Program-made: the position numbers and the translations under genes
NCBI GenBank assembly: GCA_019113295.1
Contig: DXHR01000003.1
Coordinates: 62,001-126,000, forward strand
Origin: Candidatus Salinicoccus stercoripullorum
GTDB taxonomy: Bacteria > Bacillota > Bacilli > Staphylococcales > Salinicoccaceae
DNA: 64,000 bases
Direction: 5' to 3'
Notes under the pieces: model-generated
Seen by the model: only the letters and a program-made list of their open reading frames with translations
The model's database searches: none
Told to the model about the DNA's origin: nothing
Shown here: one piece after another, positions 50,263 through 59,711 of the stretch
How the letters are laid out: each line of letters starts with the position of its first letter
Position numbering within the stretch: position 1 is the first letter of the stretch

Positions 50263-51603
50263 ATGGAAAAATATGACGGGTTCAAAAATAAGAGGGTCAT
50301 CGTTCTGGGGTACGGCAGAAGCGGACGGAGCGCGGTCTCCGCATTGGTGTCACTTGGCGCAGATGTTGTTCTTACAACCAATGAAGTTCTTGCTGATGAA
50401 CGTGTCAGGCAGACGATGAAAGGATGGGGCGTTGAAATTGTGGACGGCCATCATCCATCAAGTCTTCTGAACGATGCACAGGTCATCGTGAAAAATCCAG
50501 GGATCCCTTATGGTATAGGGTTTCTTCAGGAAGCTGAAAAAAGAGGCATCCCAATCATAACAGAAGTAGAGATTGCAGGGCATATTTCAGAAGCACCGAT
50601 CATCGGCATCACAGGTACAAACGGCAAGACGACTGTGACCCATCTGATCGGAGAAATGCTGACTCATTCCGGACTCAGTCCGATACTTTGCGGCAACATC
50701 GGCTATCCGGCGACAAGTGCTGCGAAAGAAGCGGGAAGAGATGATATTCTCGTAATGGAGCTGTCTTCATTCCAGCTCATGGGCATCATGGATTTCAAAC
50801 CGGATACTGCAGTCATCACCAACATATACGAAGCGCATATCGATTATCACGGATCGGTGGAGGCGTATGAAGCGGCGAAACTCAATCTTCTGCGGAATAT
50901 GGGACAAGAGGACAAGCTGGTTTTCAATGGCATGCAGAAGGAAAAGCTTGATAAGCTCGACCATGCCGTCGATGTCGAGTTCTTCTCGGTTGAAGGTGAA
51001 GCAGCGGCCTGCATAAAAGAGGGGATGATCACCTGCAAGGGCAGGCCGCTCATCCATGTGGACGATGTGAAGCTTTTGGGCGGGCATAACCATGAAAACA
51101 TACTGGCTGCGGTAATCGCTGCAAAAATGCACGGGGCGACGGATGAAGGAATCGTAAAGACGCTTACCACCTTCGGCGGCATACCGCACCGGATGGAGTA
51201 TCTCGGGGCTGTACGCGGGGCCGATTATTACAATGACTCCAAAGCGACCAATAATCTGGCTACATCATTTGCATTGAAAGCGTTCAAGTCGCCTGTAATC
51301 TGGATTGCCGGCGGATTGGACAGGGGGCAGTCGCTCGATGAGCTCATCCCCCGCATGGAACGGGTCAGGACAATCATCACGTTCGGTGAAACGAAGGATA
51401 AATTCATTGCACTGGCCGACAGGACACATAAGGAAATCCTGACAGTGGAAAATCCATACGATGCCGTCGGACTTGCTTGCGGAATCAGTGATCCAGGTGA
51501 TACTGTACTTTTTTCCCCTGCCTGCGCAAGCTGGGACCAATACAAGGATTATGAAGCGCGGGGCGATCATTTTAAAGAAGGATTCAGTAATTTGGAAGAC
51601 TGA
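50263..51603 (+). CDS. murD: UDP-N-acetylmuramoylalanine-D-glutamate ligase
   Basis: 446-aa cytoplasmic Mur ligase adding D-glutamate to UDP-MurNAc-L-Ala. N-terminal Rossmann-like domain (VLGYGRSGRSA), ATP-binding GITGTNGKTTVTHL near residue 113, central domain with NIYEAHIDYHGS, and C-terminal domain with DSKATN near residue 325. No gap after mraY. Confidence 0.97.
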   Translation: MEKYDGFKNKRVIVLGYGRSGRSAVSALVSLGADVVLTTNEVLADERVRQTMKGWGVEIVDGHHPSSLLNDAQVIVKNPGIPYGIGFLQEAEKRGIPIITEVEIAGHISEAPIIGITGTNGKTTVTHLIGEMLTHSGLSPILCGNIGYPATSAAKEAGRDDILVMELSSFQLMGIMDFKPDTAVITNIYEAHIDYHGSVEAYEAAKLNLLRNMGQEDKLVFNGMQKEKLDKLDHAVDVEFFSVEGEAAACIKEGMITCKGRPLIHVDDVKLLGGHNHENILAAVIAAKMHGATDEGIVKTLTTFGGIPHRMEYLGAVRGADYYNDSKATNNLATSFALKAFKSPVIWIAGGLDRGQSLDELIPRMERVRTIITFGETKDKFIALADRTHKEILTVENPYDAVGLACGISDPGDTVLFSPACASWDQYKDYEARGDHFKEGFSNLED

Positions 51604-51620
51604 AATCAGGAGGTGAGCCG

Positions 51621-52868
51621 ATGGAAAAACGTCCGGATATCAATGACCTTAAAAAGAGGCTGAAAGATGACCGCCAGGGAGGTCAAAACGAGCATGACGA
51701 TATGCTGAGGGCGCGTCTTAAAGGCGAACCCCTTCCTTCAGGGCATGAAGAGGGCAAGAATTCTGCAGCAGACGGAGAGAATCCCGGGGCCTCTCCCGGA
51801 ATGGACAGCGTGGAAGATAATGATGCACTCTTCCGTGGAGAACAGTTTGCATATGATGAGGCTGAAGGGGATCCAGATGAAATAGAGACATTCACACGGG
51901 ACGGCAAACCGATTTCCGTTGATACCTGCAACCAGACGAAACAGACCGGCGATAAAAAAGGAAAGTACGAAGCAGGGCCAAAAGGGCGCCGTTTCAAAAA
52001 GACGTCTGACAAAGGAAAAACGAAAAAAGAGAGGAAACCTCTGAAGTCATACTTTAGGAAGCCAAAACGTATACATGTCTATACGGGACTGGTCATCCTG
52101 GCACTCATGATGTTCGGTACGCTGGTCTGGTATGTGTTCTCCAGTGCAAGTTCGGTCAAGGAAATAAGCATTTCCGGCAACAGCCTGATCAATGATGAGG
52201 AGATTGCCGAACGGCTGCAGTTTTCAGAAGGTGACAAGATGATCAGCATCAATACGGACCGTGCGGAGGAGAACATCTCCCTCCTGCCTGCGATAGAAGA
52301 GGTCCATGTGGAGCGGTCATGGTGGAACGGCGTGGACGTGAACATATCGGAATACCGGACATTCGGTTATGTCACCAATGACGGAAACTATTATCCGGTC
52401 CTTGAAAATGCCAGGGTGCTGCGCGGTTATCCGGCACCTCCTGACGAAGCTCCGATCCTCTACTATTTCGAGGGTGAGGAATTCGACGCCCTGGTGGACA
52501 GCCTGAGCAAAATTGAACCCTCGATACTGGACGGGATATCGGAAATTTATTACCGTCCGTCGGAACAGTCATCGACGCGAATCCATATGTTCATGAACGA
52601 CGGGCAGGAAATTGTGGCGGACTACCGGACAATAGACAGCAAGATGAACTATTACATCGGCATGCGCGAAGAGATCGGCGACAGCACAGAGGGGGTAATC
52701 GATCTGGAGATAGGCAGCAGTTTCCTGCCTTACGACAGTGCGGAGGCGGAGAATATAAAACAGGGCATCTATGAAACGCCGGTCCAGGCGCAATATATAG
52801 AAAATGTGAGCGGTTCTCTTGGTAATGTGAAAGAAGTATTATCCGGTTTCGGGGACGGGGAGGAGTAA
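51621..52868 (+). CDS. divIB: Cell division protein DivIB/FtsQ
   Basis: 415-aa bitopic division protein. The cytoplasmic N-terminus of about 150 residues is low-complexity and highly charged, acidic first and then Lys-rich (RRFKKTSDKGKTKKERK). One membrane helix lies at about residues 155-176, followed by the POTRA domain (VKEISISGNSLINDEEIAERL) and the beta domain. Length is close to staphylococcal DivIB. RBS aggaggtgag. Its stop lies within a terminator stem. Confidence 0.92.
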   Translation: MEKRPDINDLKKRLKDDRQGGQNEHDDMLRARLKGEPLPSGHEEGKNSAADGENPGASPGMDSVEDNDALFRGEQFAYDEAEGDPDEIETFTRDGKPISVDTCNQTKQTGDKKGKYEAGPKGRRFKKTSDKGKTKKERKPLKSYFRKPKRIHVYTGLVILALMMFGTLVWYVFSSASSVKEISISGNSLINDEEIAERLQFSEGDKMISINTDRAEENISLLPAIEEVHVERSWWNGVDVNISEYRTFGYVTNDGNYYPVLENARVLRGYPAPPDEAPILYYFEGEEFDALVDSLSKIEPSILDGISEIYYRPSEQSSTRIHMFMNDGQEIVADYRTIDSKMNYYIGMREEIGDSTEGVIDLEIGSSFLPYDSAEAENIKQGIYETPVQAQYIENVSGSLGNVKEVLSGFGDGEE

Positions 52869-52886
52869 TTCCCCGTCCATTTTTTA
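52853..52886 (+). terminator. Terminator at the divIB end
   Basis: GGACGGGGA-ggagtaat-TCCCCGTCC followed by ATTTTTTA. The 5' arm is inside the last divIB codons. Confidence 0.85.
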
Positions 52887-52924
52887 CTGGACTATTGTCC
52901 CTAAATAGTTCACAATAAATGAGG

Positions 52925-52930
52925 TATAAT
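52925..52930 (+). promoter_or_regulatory. Putative -10 of an ftsAZ promoter
   Basis: Consensus TATAAT 51 nt before ftsA, just after the divIB terminator. No good -35 box lies 16-18 nt upstream (TTGTCC is 24 nt away), so support is partial. Confidence 0.45.
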
Positions 52931-52980
52931 GTAAACTGTATTTAGAGTAAACTGAAAAAGCTTGCTAGGAGGCAGACGAG

Positions 52981-54441
52981 TTGAAGGAACATTATTATGT
53001 CGCCCTTGATATCGGTTCCGCCAGTGTCAAAGCGGTGGTCGGTGAAAAATTCCATGATGGTGTAAATGTAATCGGCACCGGTCAGACCTTCACTGATGGA
53101 GTTTCCAGGGGAATGATCAAAGATTTTGAACTGGCAAGGAATGCTATAAAAGATACTATTAAAAAGGCGAAGATTTCATCAGGTATTGAAATTGATGAAG
53201 TCTTTCTTAAAATGCCGATAACCGGCACGGAATTCAGGACAGGTGAAGAGGAACTCCGTTTCGGTGGGGACTCTACGGAAATCACCGGAGAGCATATCGA
53301 GGAGCTTCTTGAAACAATCAGGGAGCGTGAGATGCACAGAGACAAAGAGGTCATCACTGTCTTTCCGAATTACTTCAAAGTGGATGATCTGCATGAAGTA
53401 GCTGATCCAAAAGAGATGATGGCAACCCAGTCGCTGTCTGTGAATGCAGGCATCATACTCATCAGCAGATCACTTCTGATGAATGCCGTCAAATGTGTGG
53501 AAGATTCAGGTTTGACTGTCCTCGATGTCTACTCCGACGCTGTGAACTACCAGCATGTTCTAAGCGAATCCGAGGTGGAGCTTGGTGGAGTGGTTATTGA
53601 TATCGGCGCCGATCTGACCCAGTTCGGCTACTATGAGCGCGGTGCGTTGAAATTCGCCGGCAGTTTGCCTGTCGGTGGCAGCCATATTACAAATGATCTG
53701 TCGGAGGCTTTCAATACACCGTTCGAAATTGCGGAGAAAGTGAAGCACCAGTACGGTCATGCATTCTTCGACCTCGCTTCGGATGAAGATATTGTCAAGC
53801 TGCCCCAGAGGGACGGAGAGCCTGATATCGAAGTGACACCAAAGGATCTTGCGGATATCATCGAACTCAGGCTTGAAGAGATGCTGCTCGATGTATTCGC
53901 GGAGCTTCAGGCAGCCGGTATTACAAGAGTGAGCGGCGGCTTCATCGTCACAGGCGGCACCGTCAATCTTCTCGGAGTCAAGGAACTTCTGCAGGACCTC
54001 GTGAGTGAAAAGATCAGGATCCATATCCCAAAACAGATGGGTGCAAGAAAGCCTGAATATGCGAGCGCCATTTCTACCATATCCAGTGGAATAATGTTTG
54101 ATGAACTACTTGAGTATGTTACAATTGATAATTATGAGACGGAGCCTGAGGAAGCTGTCGGAGAAACGGCTTCAGAGGATTCCGGCAGTTTCTTTACGGG
54201 ACTGTTCAATAAGCGTAAAGAAAACAACGCCCGTCAGCTGGAGGAGGAAAATAATCAGTACTCCTACGACGGGGAAACTGCTGAATCACCTCAGAATGAC
54301 GAAGAATATTCCGATTACGCTTATGAGGATGACCGTCCGGATGAAACTGTCACGAGAAATGATGAAGAAACAAAACAGCCGGGCAAACCCAAGGACTACC
54401 GTGAATATATGAAAAAACTATTTAAAAATCTGTTTGAGTAA
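52981..54441 (+). CDS. ftsA: Cell division protein FtsA
   Basis: Actin-like ATPase that tethers FtsZ to the membrane. 486 aa. Phosphate loop LDIGSASVKAVVGE near residue 8-20, GGVVIDIGADLTQFGYY near residue 203, and ATP-binding GFIVTGGTVNLLGV near residue 320. A long acidic linker precedes the C-terminal amphipathic membrane-targeting helix (REYMKKLFKNLFE). Start TTG 52981 with aggagg 7-8 nt upstream. Confidence 0.96.
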   Translation: MKEHYYVALDIGSASVKAVVGEKFHDGVNVIGTGQTFTDGVSRGMIKDFELARNAIKDTIKKAKISSGIEIDEVFLKMPITGTEFRTGEEELRFGGDSTEITGEHIEELLETIREREMHRDKEVITVFPNYFKVDDLHEVADPKEMMATQSLSVNAGIILISRSLLMNAVKCVEDSGLTVLDVYSDAVNYQHVLSESEVELGGVVIDIGADLTQFGYYERGALKFAGSLPVGGSHITNDLSEAFNTPFEIAEKVKHQYGHAFFDLASDEDIVKLPQRDGEPDIEVTPKDLADIIELRLEEMLLDVFAELQAAGITRVSGGFIVTGGTVNLLGVKELLQDLVSEKIRIHIPKQMGARKPEYASAISTISSGIMFDELLEYVTIDNYETEPEEAVGETASEDSGSFFTGLFNKRKENNARQLEEENNQYSYDGETAESPQNDEEYSDYAYEDDRPDETVTRNDEETKQPGKPKDYREYMKKLFKNLFE

Positions 54442-54467
54442 GATGAATGACTGGGAGGAAAAATAAA

Positions 54468-55607
54468 ATGTTAGAATTTGAGCAAGGTTTCAACCATATG
54501 GCTTCGTTGAAAGTCATCGGCGTAGGCGGCGGCGGGAACAACGCCGTCAACCGCATGATTGATGACGGCATGCAGAATGTGGAGTTCATCGCCATCAATA
54601 CTGACGGACAGGCGTTGAATCTTTCAAAGGCGGAATCCAAAATCCAGATCGGTGAAAAACTGACACGCGGTCTCGGGGCGGGCGCCAACCCGGACATCGG
54701 TAAAAAGGCGGCCGAGGAATCCCGCGAACAGATTGAAGATGCAATACAGGGCGCGGACATGGTGTTTGTTACTGCCGGCATGGGCGGTGGAACAGGTACA
54801 GGAGCAGCACCGGTTGTCGCCAAGATTGCCAAAGAGATGGGCGCACTGACTGTAGGTGTCGTTACAAGGCCATTCTCATTCGAAGGCAGGAAACGTCAGA
54901 CACAGGCAGCGGCAGGTGTCGATGCGATGAAGGCTTCCGTGGATACTCTGATTGTCATCCCTAACGACAGGCTCCTCGACATCGTTGATAAATCCACTCC
55001 GATGATGGAAGCTTTCAAAGAAGCGGATAACGTACTCCGTCAGGGTGTACAGGGCATCTCCGACCTCATCGCTGTAAGCGGTGAAGTGAATCTCGACTTC
55101 GCAGACGTCAAGACGATTATGACGAACCAGGGCTCTGCACTCATGGGAATCGGTGTATCCAGTGGTGAAAACCGTGCAATCGAAGCGGCTAAAAAGGCCA
55201 TTTCAAGTCCGCTCCTTGAAACATCGATCGTCGGTGCGCAGGGTGTCCTCATGAATATTACAGGCGGAGAATCCCTCTCGCTGTTCGAAGCTCAGGAAGC
55301 AGCGGATATTGTACAGGATGCCGCTGATGAAGATGTGAATATGATATTCGGTACAGTGATCAACCCTGAACTTGAAGATGAAATCGTGGTTACGGTAATC
55401 GCGACCGGTTTCAACGAAAAATCCGTGAACAGGACTCCTGAAAGAGAAGAAAAAAGGGATTCTGTTTCATATCCGAGCTCCCAGAGAGTCGACGATACAC
55501 CGCCGTCACGACCGGCGCGTGAAATGGACAGAAGCACTCCGGAAACGAAAGATGATGATTACGAAGTGCCGACATTCCTTAGAAACCGTTCAAGACGCAG
55601 ACGATAG
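54468..55607 (+). CDS. ftsZ: Cell division protein FtsZ
   Basis: Tubulin-like GTPase forming the Z-ring. 379 aa. G1 region [15 protein letters not shown] near residue 16, tubulin signature [11 protein letters not shown] near residue 105, and T7-loop residues in [11 protein letters not shown]. The C-terminal peptide [16 protein letters not shown] binds FtsA/SepF. ATG 54468 has gggagg upstream; the longer frame to 54447 begins before that RBS. Confidence 0.98.
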   Translation: MLEFEQGFNHMASLKVIGVGGGGNNAVNRMIDDGMQNVEFIAINTDGQALNLSKAESKIQIGEKLTRGLGAGANPDIGKKAAEESREQIEDAIQGADMVFVTAGMGGGTGTGAAPVVAKIAKEMGALTVGVVTRPFSFEGRKRQTQAAAGVDAMKASVDTLIVIPNDRLLDIVDKSTPMMEAFKEADNVLRQGVQGISDLIAVSGEVNLDFADVKTIMTNQGSALMGIGVSSGENRAIEAAKKAISSPLLETSIVGAQGVLMNITGGESLSLFEAQEAADIVQDAADEDVNMIFGTVINPELEDEIVVTVIATGFNEKSVNRTPEREEKRDSVSYPSSQRVDDTPPSRPAREMDRSTPETKDDDYEVPTFLRNRSRRRR

Positions 55608-55616
55608 AATAGAACT

Positions 55617-55652
55617 TAAGTCAGAAGGGCGAGCCTTTCTGACTTATTTTTT
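55617..55652 (+). terminator. Terminator after ftsZ
   Basis: TAAGTCAGAA...TTCTGACTTA, 10-bp stem with an interrupted loop, followed by TTTTTTG. Confidence 0.88.
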
Positions 55653-55666
55653 GAGGTGTGACGCTA

Positions 55667-56437
55667 ATGGATCTTGAAAATCACCGCCACTATGTCGGTT
55701 TTGAAAATCATGAAATACTGATGGGGTACACAAAACGGACAGGCGGCCGGAGCAATTACCCTGCGGACAGCTTCAACATGGCACTTTACATCGGTGATGA
55801 CGACAGTAATGTCCATGCACACCAGGATACACTGGGCCGGGAAATCGGCTTTCTGCCTGAGAACTGGGTACTTCCCATACAGAAACACGGCAGGAACATC
55901 CGGGAGGTGGAAAAGCGGTGTGCAGGTATGAATGTCAGGCGGCTGACCGGCGACCTTCATGATGTGGACGGTATATATACATATGATTCCGGTCTTCTGC
56001 TTACCATGAACTATGCCGATTGCATACCGGTCTATATGTGGAGCAGGAAAAACAGCTTTACTGCCCTGGCCCATGCCGGATGGCGGGGGACATCACACAA
56101 TATAACGGGCAGGATGGCTGAATCTTATGACGGCGACCCCGCCGACCTGGAAGTTGTCATCGGTGTGGGTATCAACGGTCACTGTTATACTGTGGGTGGT
56201 GCGGTCATCAATGCATTGGAAGCAGCCGGCCTGCCCAAAGAAGCCGTCGAGTCGCATCAGGACGGTTTTGATCTTGATCTGAAGGCTGTGAACCGTCATC
56301 AGGCAATCATGGCGGGGGTGGGCGCCGATTCGGTGCATGTCACTGAAATCGGAACTGAAGATACAGAGAGGTTCTTCTCTTATCGTCTGGAGTCGGGCGT
56401 TACAGGACGGGCCCTTGCATTCATCGGGAGGAAATAG
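55667..56437 (+). CDS. pgeF: Multicopper polyphenol oxidase-fold protein (YlmD/PgeF family)
   Basis: 256-aa DUF152-fold protein. Family members act as purine nucleoside phosphorylase or laccase-like enzymes, or hydrolyse mis-incorporated peptidoglycan precursors. The zinc-binding residues are present: QKHGRN near residue 73, YADCIPVYMWS near residue 118 and ALAHAGWRGT near residue 137. ATG 55667 has gaggtg 8 nt upstream. Begins the ylm group behind ftsZ. Confidence 0.9.
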   Translation: MDLENHRHYVGFENHEILMGYTKRTGGRSNYPADSFNMALYIGDDDSNVHAHQDTLGREIGFLPENWVLPIQKHGRNIREVEKRCAGMNVRRLTGDLHDVDGIYTYDSGLLLTMNYADCIPVYMWSRKNSFTALAHAGWRGTSHNITGRMAESYDGDPADLEVVIGVGINGHCYTVGGAVINALEAAGLPKEAVESHQDGFDLDLKAVNRHQAIMAGVGADSVHVTEIGTEDTERFFSYRLESGVTGRALAFIGRK

Positions 56438-56441
56438 ATAA

Positions 56442-57083
56442 ATGATCAGAGAGAATTACACACATATCAAAGAAGAGACGGGCGATGATGCGACCATCAT
56501 TGCCGTGACAAAATATCATACTGTCGAAGAGACTCTGGAAGCGTATGATGCAGGCATCCGGGATTTCGGCGAAAACCGCCCGGAAGGCTTCCTCGAGAAG
56601 AGGAAGGCACTGCCTGAAGATGCAGCGGTGCACTTCATCGGCACACTGCAGTCACGTAAAGTAAAACTGGTTGCGGGCGACCTTTACTATCTGCATTCGC
56701 TTGACCGTGAGTCTGTCGCCAAAAAAATTGAACAATACAGTGATCATACTGTAAAATGTTTTATACAAGTCAATGTCTCCGGCGAAGATTCAAAGCACGG
56801 ACTCGCTCCTGAGGATGTTCCGGCATTTCTCGACGTTCTCAGAAACTATACAAAGATTGAAGTCATCGGCCTGATGACCATGGCACCGAACACTGAAGAC
56901 AGACCGCTGATACATGATGTTTTCAAGAGGCTTTCTGAGCTGAAAGGGAAACTTTCGGAGAAAAACGGCGGCAACATCCAGATCTGTGAGCTCAGCATGG
57001 GAATGAGCAATGACTATGACATTGCACTCCAGTATGGTGCGACCTTCGTCCGGATCGGCAGCAAAATTATGGGAAGCAGGTGA
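56442..57083 (+). CDS. ylmE: PLP homeostasis protein YggS/YlmE
   Basis: 213-aa PLP-binding TIM-barrel protein. The PLP lysine is in IAVTKYHT near residue 23. [19 protein letters not shown] and [12 protein letters not shown] are family hallmarks, and GATFVRIG completes the phosphate-binding end. It buffers PLP and affects amino-acid metabolism. RBS gggagga is within the end of pgeF. Confidence 0.95.
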   Translation: MIRENYTHIKEETGDDATIIAVTKYHTVEETLEAYDAGIRDFGENRPEGFLEKRKALPEDAAVHFIGTLQSRKVKLVAGDLYYLHSLDRESVAKKIEQYSDHTVKCFIQVNVSGEDSKHGLAPEDVPAFLDVLRNYTKIEVIGLMTMAPNTEDRPLIHDVFKRLSELKGKLSEKNGGNIQICELSMGMSNDYDIALQYGATFVRIGSKIMGSR

Positions 57084-57088
57084 ACGCC

Positions 57089-57688
57089 ATGGCCATCAAA
57101 AAATTTTTAAAAGATATGTTCGTAGTGGAATACGAAGAAGATGTCCCGGCAGAAACTCAGGAGCCGGAGCAAAAGAAACCCGGGGCAAATCCCAAGGTGA
57201 CCAGTTTTGAGCAATCAGCCAAAAAACGGCCTGCACCGGTGGAAACTGAAAAAGATGGGAATAAGAAGGGGCCGGAGCTGCAGGAGGGAAAAGACAAAAA
57301 GATGTCGGAAGGCATCCGGAATCCGAAAAGAAGGAAATCAGCTGCAGGGCGCCAGGAGAAAAACAAGGGCATAATCAGGAACGAGAAGGAGACGAAACTG
57401 ATGACGGCAGAAGCGAGCAATACGAAAGTTTGTCTTTTCGAACCAAGGGTTTTTTCAGAAACACAGGATATTGCCGATGAGCTGAAGGCTGAACGTGCAG
57501 CGCTGGTTAATTTATCCAAAGTGGACCACAGCCCGAAGAAGCGCATTGTCGATTTTCTGAGTGGAACGGTATATGCGCTTGACGGCGACATTCAGAAAGT
57601 CGGAAGCGACATCTTCCTGTGCACTCCCAACAGTGTAGGTGTAGAAGGGGAAATCAGTGGACAGAAAGACCACTCAGAAGAAATTTAA
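57089..57688 (+). CDS. sepF: Cell division protein SepF
   Basis: 199-aa Z-ring membrane anchor. An N-terminal amphipathic helix ([11 protein letters not shown]) is followed by a charged, unstructured linker of about 95 residues. The C-terminal SepF domain begins near [20 protein letters not shown] and includes [21 protein letters not shown] 57089 with caggtgaa upstream. Confidence 0.94.
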   Translation: MAIKKFLKDMFVVEYEEDVPAETQEPEQKKPGANPKVTSFEQSAKKRPAPVETEKDGNKKGPELQEGKDKKMSEGIRNPKRRKSAAGRQEKNKGIIRNEKETKLMTAEASNTKVCLFEPRVFSETQDIADELKAERAALVNLSKVDHSPKKRIVDFLSGTVYALDGDIQKVGSDIFLCTPNSVGVEGEISGQKDHSEEI

Positions 57689-57699
57689 GGAGAGTTATT

Positions 57700-58005
57700 T
57701 TGGATAATCATTTAATCATTGAAATACTTTTGTTTATAAGGAATTTCATCAATACAATATTCCCCATCTTCACATGGGGGCTGATCATATACATTTTGAG
57801 TTCGTGGCTGCCGGCGCTGCGTGAATCCTCGTTCGGTCAGATACTTGGAAAAATCTATGAGCCGATACTGGAACCGGTCAGGAATCTGATCCCGCCTCTC
57901 GGCGGGATGCTGGACCTTTCCCCGATCGTCCTGCTTATCGGGCTGAGATTATTCCAAAGCGGCCTGAACTCCATTTTCCAGGCGATCATCACAGCACTGG
58001 TCTGA
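57700..58005 (+). CDS. ylmG: YggT/YlmG family membrane protein
   Basis: 101-aa protein with two hydrophobic regions (about residues 7-35 and 65-95) flanking the conserved loop GKIYEPILEPVRNLIPPLGGMLDLSPIV. Start TTG 57700, with aaggagag 5 nt upstream; the longer frame overlaps sepF. Role in division or membrane organisation is suggested only by its constant place between sepF and ylmH. Confidence 0.9.
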   Translation: MDNHLIIEILLFIRNFINTIFPIFTWGLIIYILSSWLPALRESSFGQILGKIYEPILEPVRNLIPPLGGMLDLSPIVLLIGLRLFQSGLNSIFQAIITALV

Positions 58006-58016
58006 ACCGAATATGA

Positions 58017-58078
58017 GATATGGGCGCCCGGGACGGATGCATGTCATAAATGCTGTCTCCCCGGGCGTCCATATTTTA
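58017..58078 (+). terminator. Long hairpin/terminator between ylmG and ylmH
   Basis: ATATGGGCGCCCGGG pairs with CCCGGGCGTCCATAT (one G-U pair) around a ~27-nt loop, followed by TTTTATA. Strong stem but long loop. Confidence 0.7.
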
Positions 58079-58120
58079 TATGCATTACGAGTATTACAGT
58101 AAGATGACGGAGGATGAATG

Positions 58121-58903
58121 ATGAAAGATGTCTATCAGCATTTCAGAAAAGAAGAGCATGATAAGATTACGATGCTGAACGGTAAATTTGAAATGGCGGA
58201 AAGGGATTACTACCCTGTCCTACTGGACTTCCTTGACCCGCGGGAACGGAAGATTGTACGCAGCATCGCAGGTTCGTATCCCGACCTGAGAGTGGAATTC
58301 TACGGCGGCGGTACAGGAGAACGGGAGCGGAAGCGGGCGATGATAATCCCCGGGATGCTTGAAGTGGCTAAAGATGACTTTGAAGTGCTTGTATTTGAGA
58401 TCGGTTATCCCGAAAAATTCGTCACGCTTACCCACCGCAATGTGCTGGGTGCTGTCATGAATGTAGGACTCGACCGGTCCCTCATCGGTGATATCATAAC
58501 TGGGCAGAGAATCCAGCTCGCAGTCGCAGAGCCCTACGCTCCGTTGTTCAGGGAGACGCTCGGCAGGATAAAGAATGCCCCGGTGACCCTCACCGAAATC
58601 CCCCATGAATCATTCATGGACGCTGTGGATGACGCAAGGAGCCGGACCATACTGTCGTCATCGTTCAGATTGGATACCGTACTCTCCGAAGTAATCAACG
58701 AGGGGAGATCAAAATCCAAGAGCCGTGTGGAGAAAGGCAAAGTGAAGGTGAATCATTCGATTGTTACCGAGCCATCGTTTATAATGGAAACCGGCGATAT
58801 CGTATCGGTGAGGCACTTCGGCCGTTTTGTCATCGATTCCCTGATTGCAGAAACCAGGAAGGGAAAGTACCGTATTCTGGTTAGACTGTACAGAGACGGG
58901 TAA
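58121..58903 (+). CDS. ylmH: RNA-binding protein YlmH (S4 domain)
   Basis: 260-aa protein with a C-terminal S4 RNA-binding domain (FRLDTVLSEVINEGRSKSK, then VKVNHSIVTEPSFIMETGD). In Bacillus, YlmH rescues stalled 50S subunits in ribosome quality control. The N-terminal part contains FLDPRERKIVRSI. Two adjacent ATGs (58118 and 58121) are possible; the second has the better distance to ggagg. Confidence 0.92.
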   Translation: MKDVYQHFRKEEHDKITMLNGKFEMAERDYYPVLLDFLDPRERKIVRSIAGSYPDLRVEFYGGGTGERERKRAMIIPGMLEVAKDDFEVLVFEIGYPEKFVTLTHRNVLGAVMNVGLDRSLIGDIITGQRIQLAVAEPYAPLFRETLGRIKNAPVTLTEIPHESFMDAVDDARSRTILSSSFRLDTVLSEVINEGRSKSKSRVEKGKVKVNHSIVTEPSFIMETGDIVSVRHFGRFVIDSLIAETRKGKYRILVRLYRDG

Positions 58904-58924
58904 ACACAAGTTGAGGTGAAGGAT

Positions 58925-59443
58925 ATGGACAGAGAAGAAGCGGTGAACAGGAAGTTCGCAACAGTATACCGTGGATTGGATGAAAAAGAGGTGCGCGACC
59001 ATCTGAAAAGGCTGCAGGATGAGATTGAATCCCGCGATGAGAAAATCAAACAGCTTGAAGGACTGCTTGATGACCGCGAGGAGAACCTGAACAGTTTCAG
59101 AAGCGTCGAAACGAGCATCAACGAGGCGATCCTCACTGCCCAGCGTGCAGGGGATGAGACTAAACGCGTTGCCAGTGACCGTGCTGAAGAGATAGTTGCT
59201 GGTGCTGCTGCCGAACGCGAACGCATCATTGAGGATGCGATGTCACGCGCCCGTCATATAGCGTCACAGACAGAGGATATGAAACGGCAATCCAAAGTTT
59301 TCAGGGCGAGGTTTAAAATGCTTGTCGAAGCGCAGCTCGATCTTCTTAAATCGGAGGAATGGGACTATCTCCTCGATTTTGAGCAGAATCAGGCACAACG
59401 GCTGGACGGCATGAAGGACAGCCAGCCGGAATCCGGCGAATGA
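58925..59443 (+). CDS. divIVA: Cell division protein DivIVA
   Basis: 172-aa coiled-coil polar/septal scaffold. The N-terminal DivIVA domain is recognisable (NRKFATVYRGLDEKEVRDHL), then a long coiled coil to about residue 140, and the conserved C-terminal RFKMLVEAQLDLLKSEEWDYLLDF shared with staphylococcal DivIVA. The first residues lack the hydrophobic tip seen in homologues. GTG 58916 would add three residues and match their length, but gaggtga serves ATG 58925 better. Confidence 0.92.
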   Translation: MDREEAVNRKFATVYRGLDEKEVRDHLKRLQDEIESRDEKIKQLEGLLDDREENLNSFRSVETSINEAILTAQRAGDETKRVASDRAEEIVAGAAAERERIIEDAMSRARHIASQTEDMKRQSKVFRARFKMLVEAQLDLLKSEEWDYLLDFEQNQAQRLDGMKDSQPESGE

Positions 59444-59489
59444 CATATTGACGGATTGTCAAATATTTAGCATAATAATAGTATTGTTA

Positions 59490-59680
59490 GACATGCAGGC
59501 GTCATTGAGTGATACCAGCGACCGGGGGATGGTGAGAGCTCCGGCTTAGGGTGACGATGCTGATATCACTAATGATGTACTTCAATATACTGGACAAGTG
59601 GACTCATGGCGTGGGTCAATAAGGGTGGTACCGCGGATATTCATTCGCCCCTGTTGAAACACGGCCCGGGTCCTTTTTTA
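59490..59680 (+). promoter_or_regulatory. T-box riboswitch of ileS
   Basis: The T-box core AAGGGTGGTACCGCGG is at 59621-59636, followed by a GC-rich stretch and a T run (59674-59679) for the regulated terminator. The upstream helix region contains ATATCAC near 59571-59577, where ATC followed by A is the likely isoleucine specifier. The distance from the start of the element to the T-box is short, so Stem I looks compact. Uncharged tRNA-Ile should allow ileS expression. Confidence 0.92.
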
Positions 59681-59711
59681 ATGACAATACACTTGAAAAG
59701 GAGTTAGGAAA

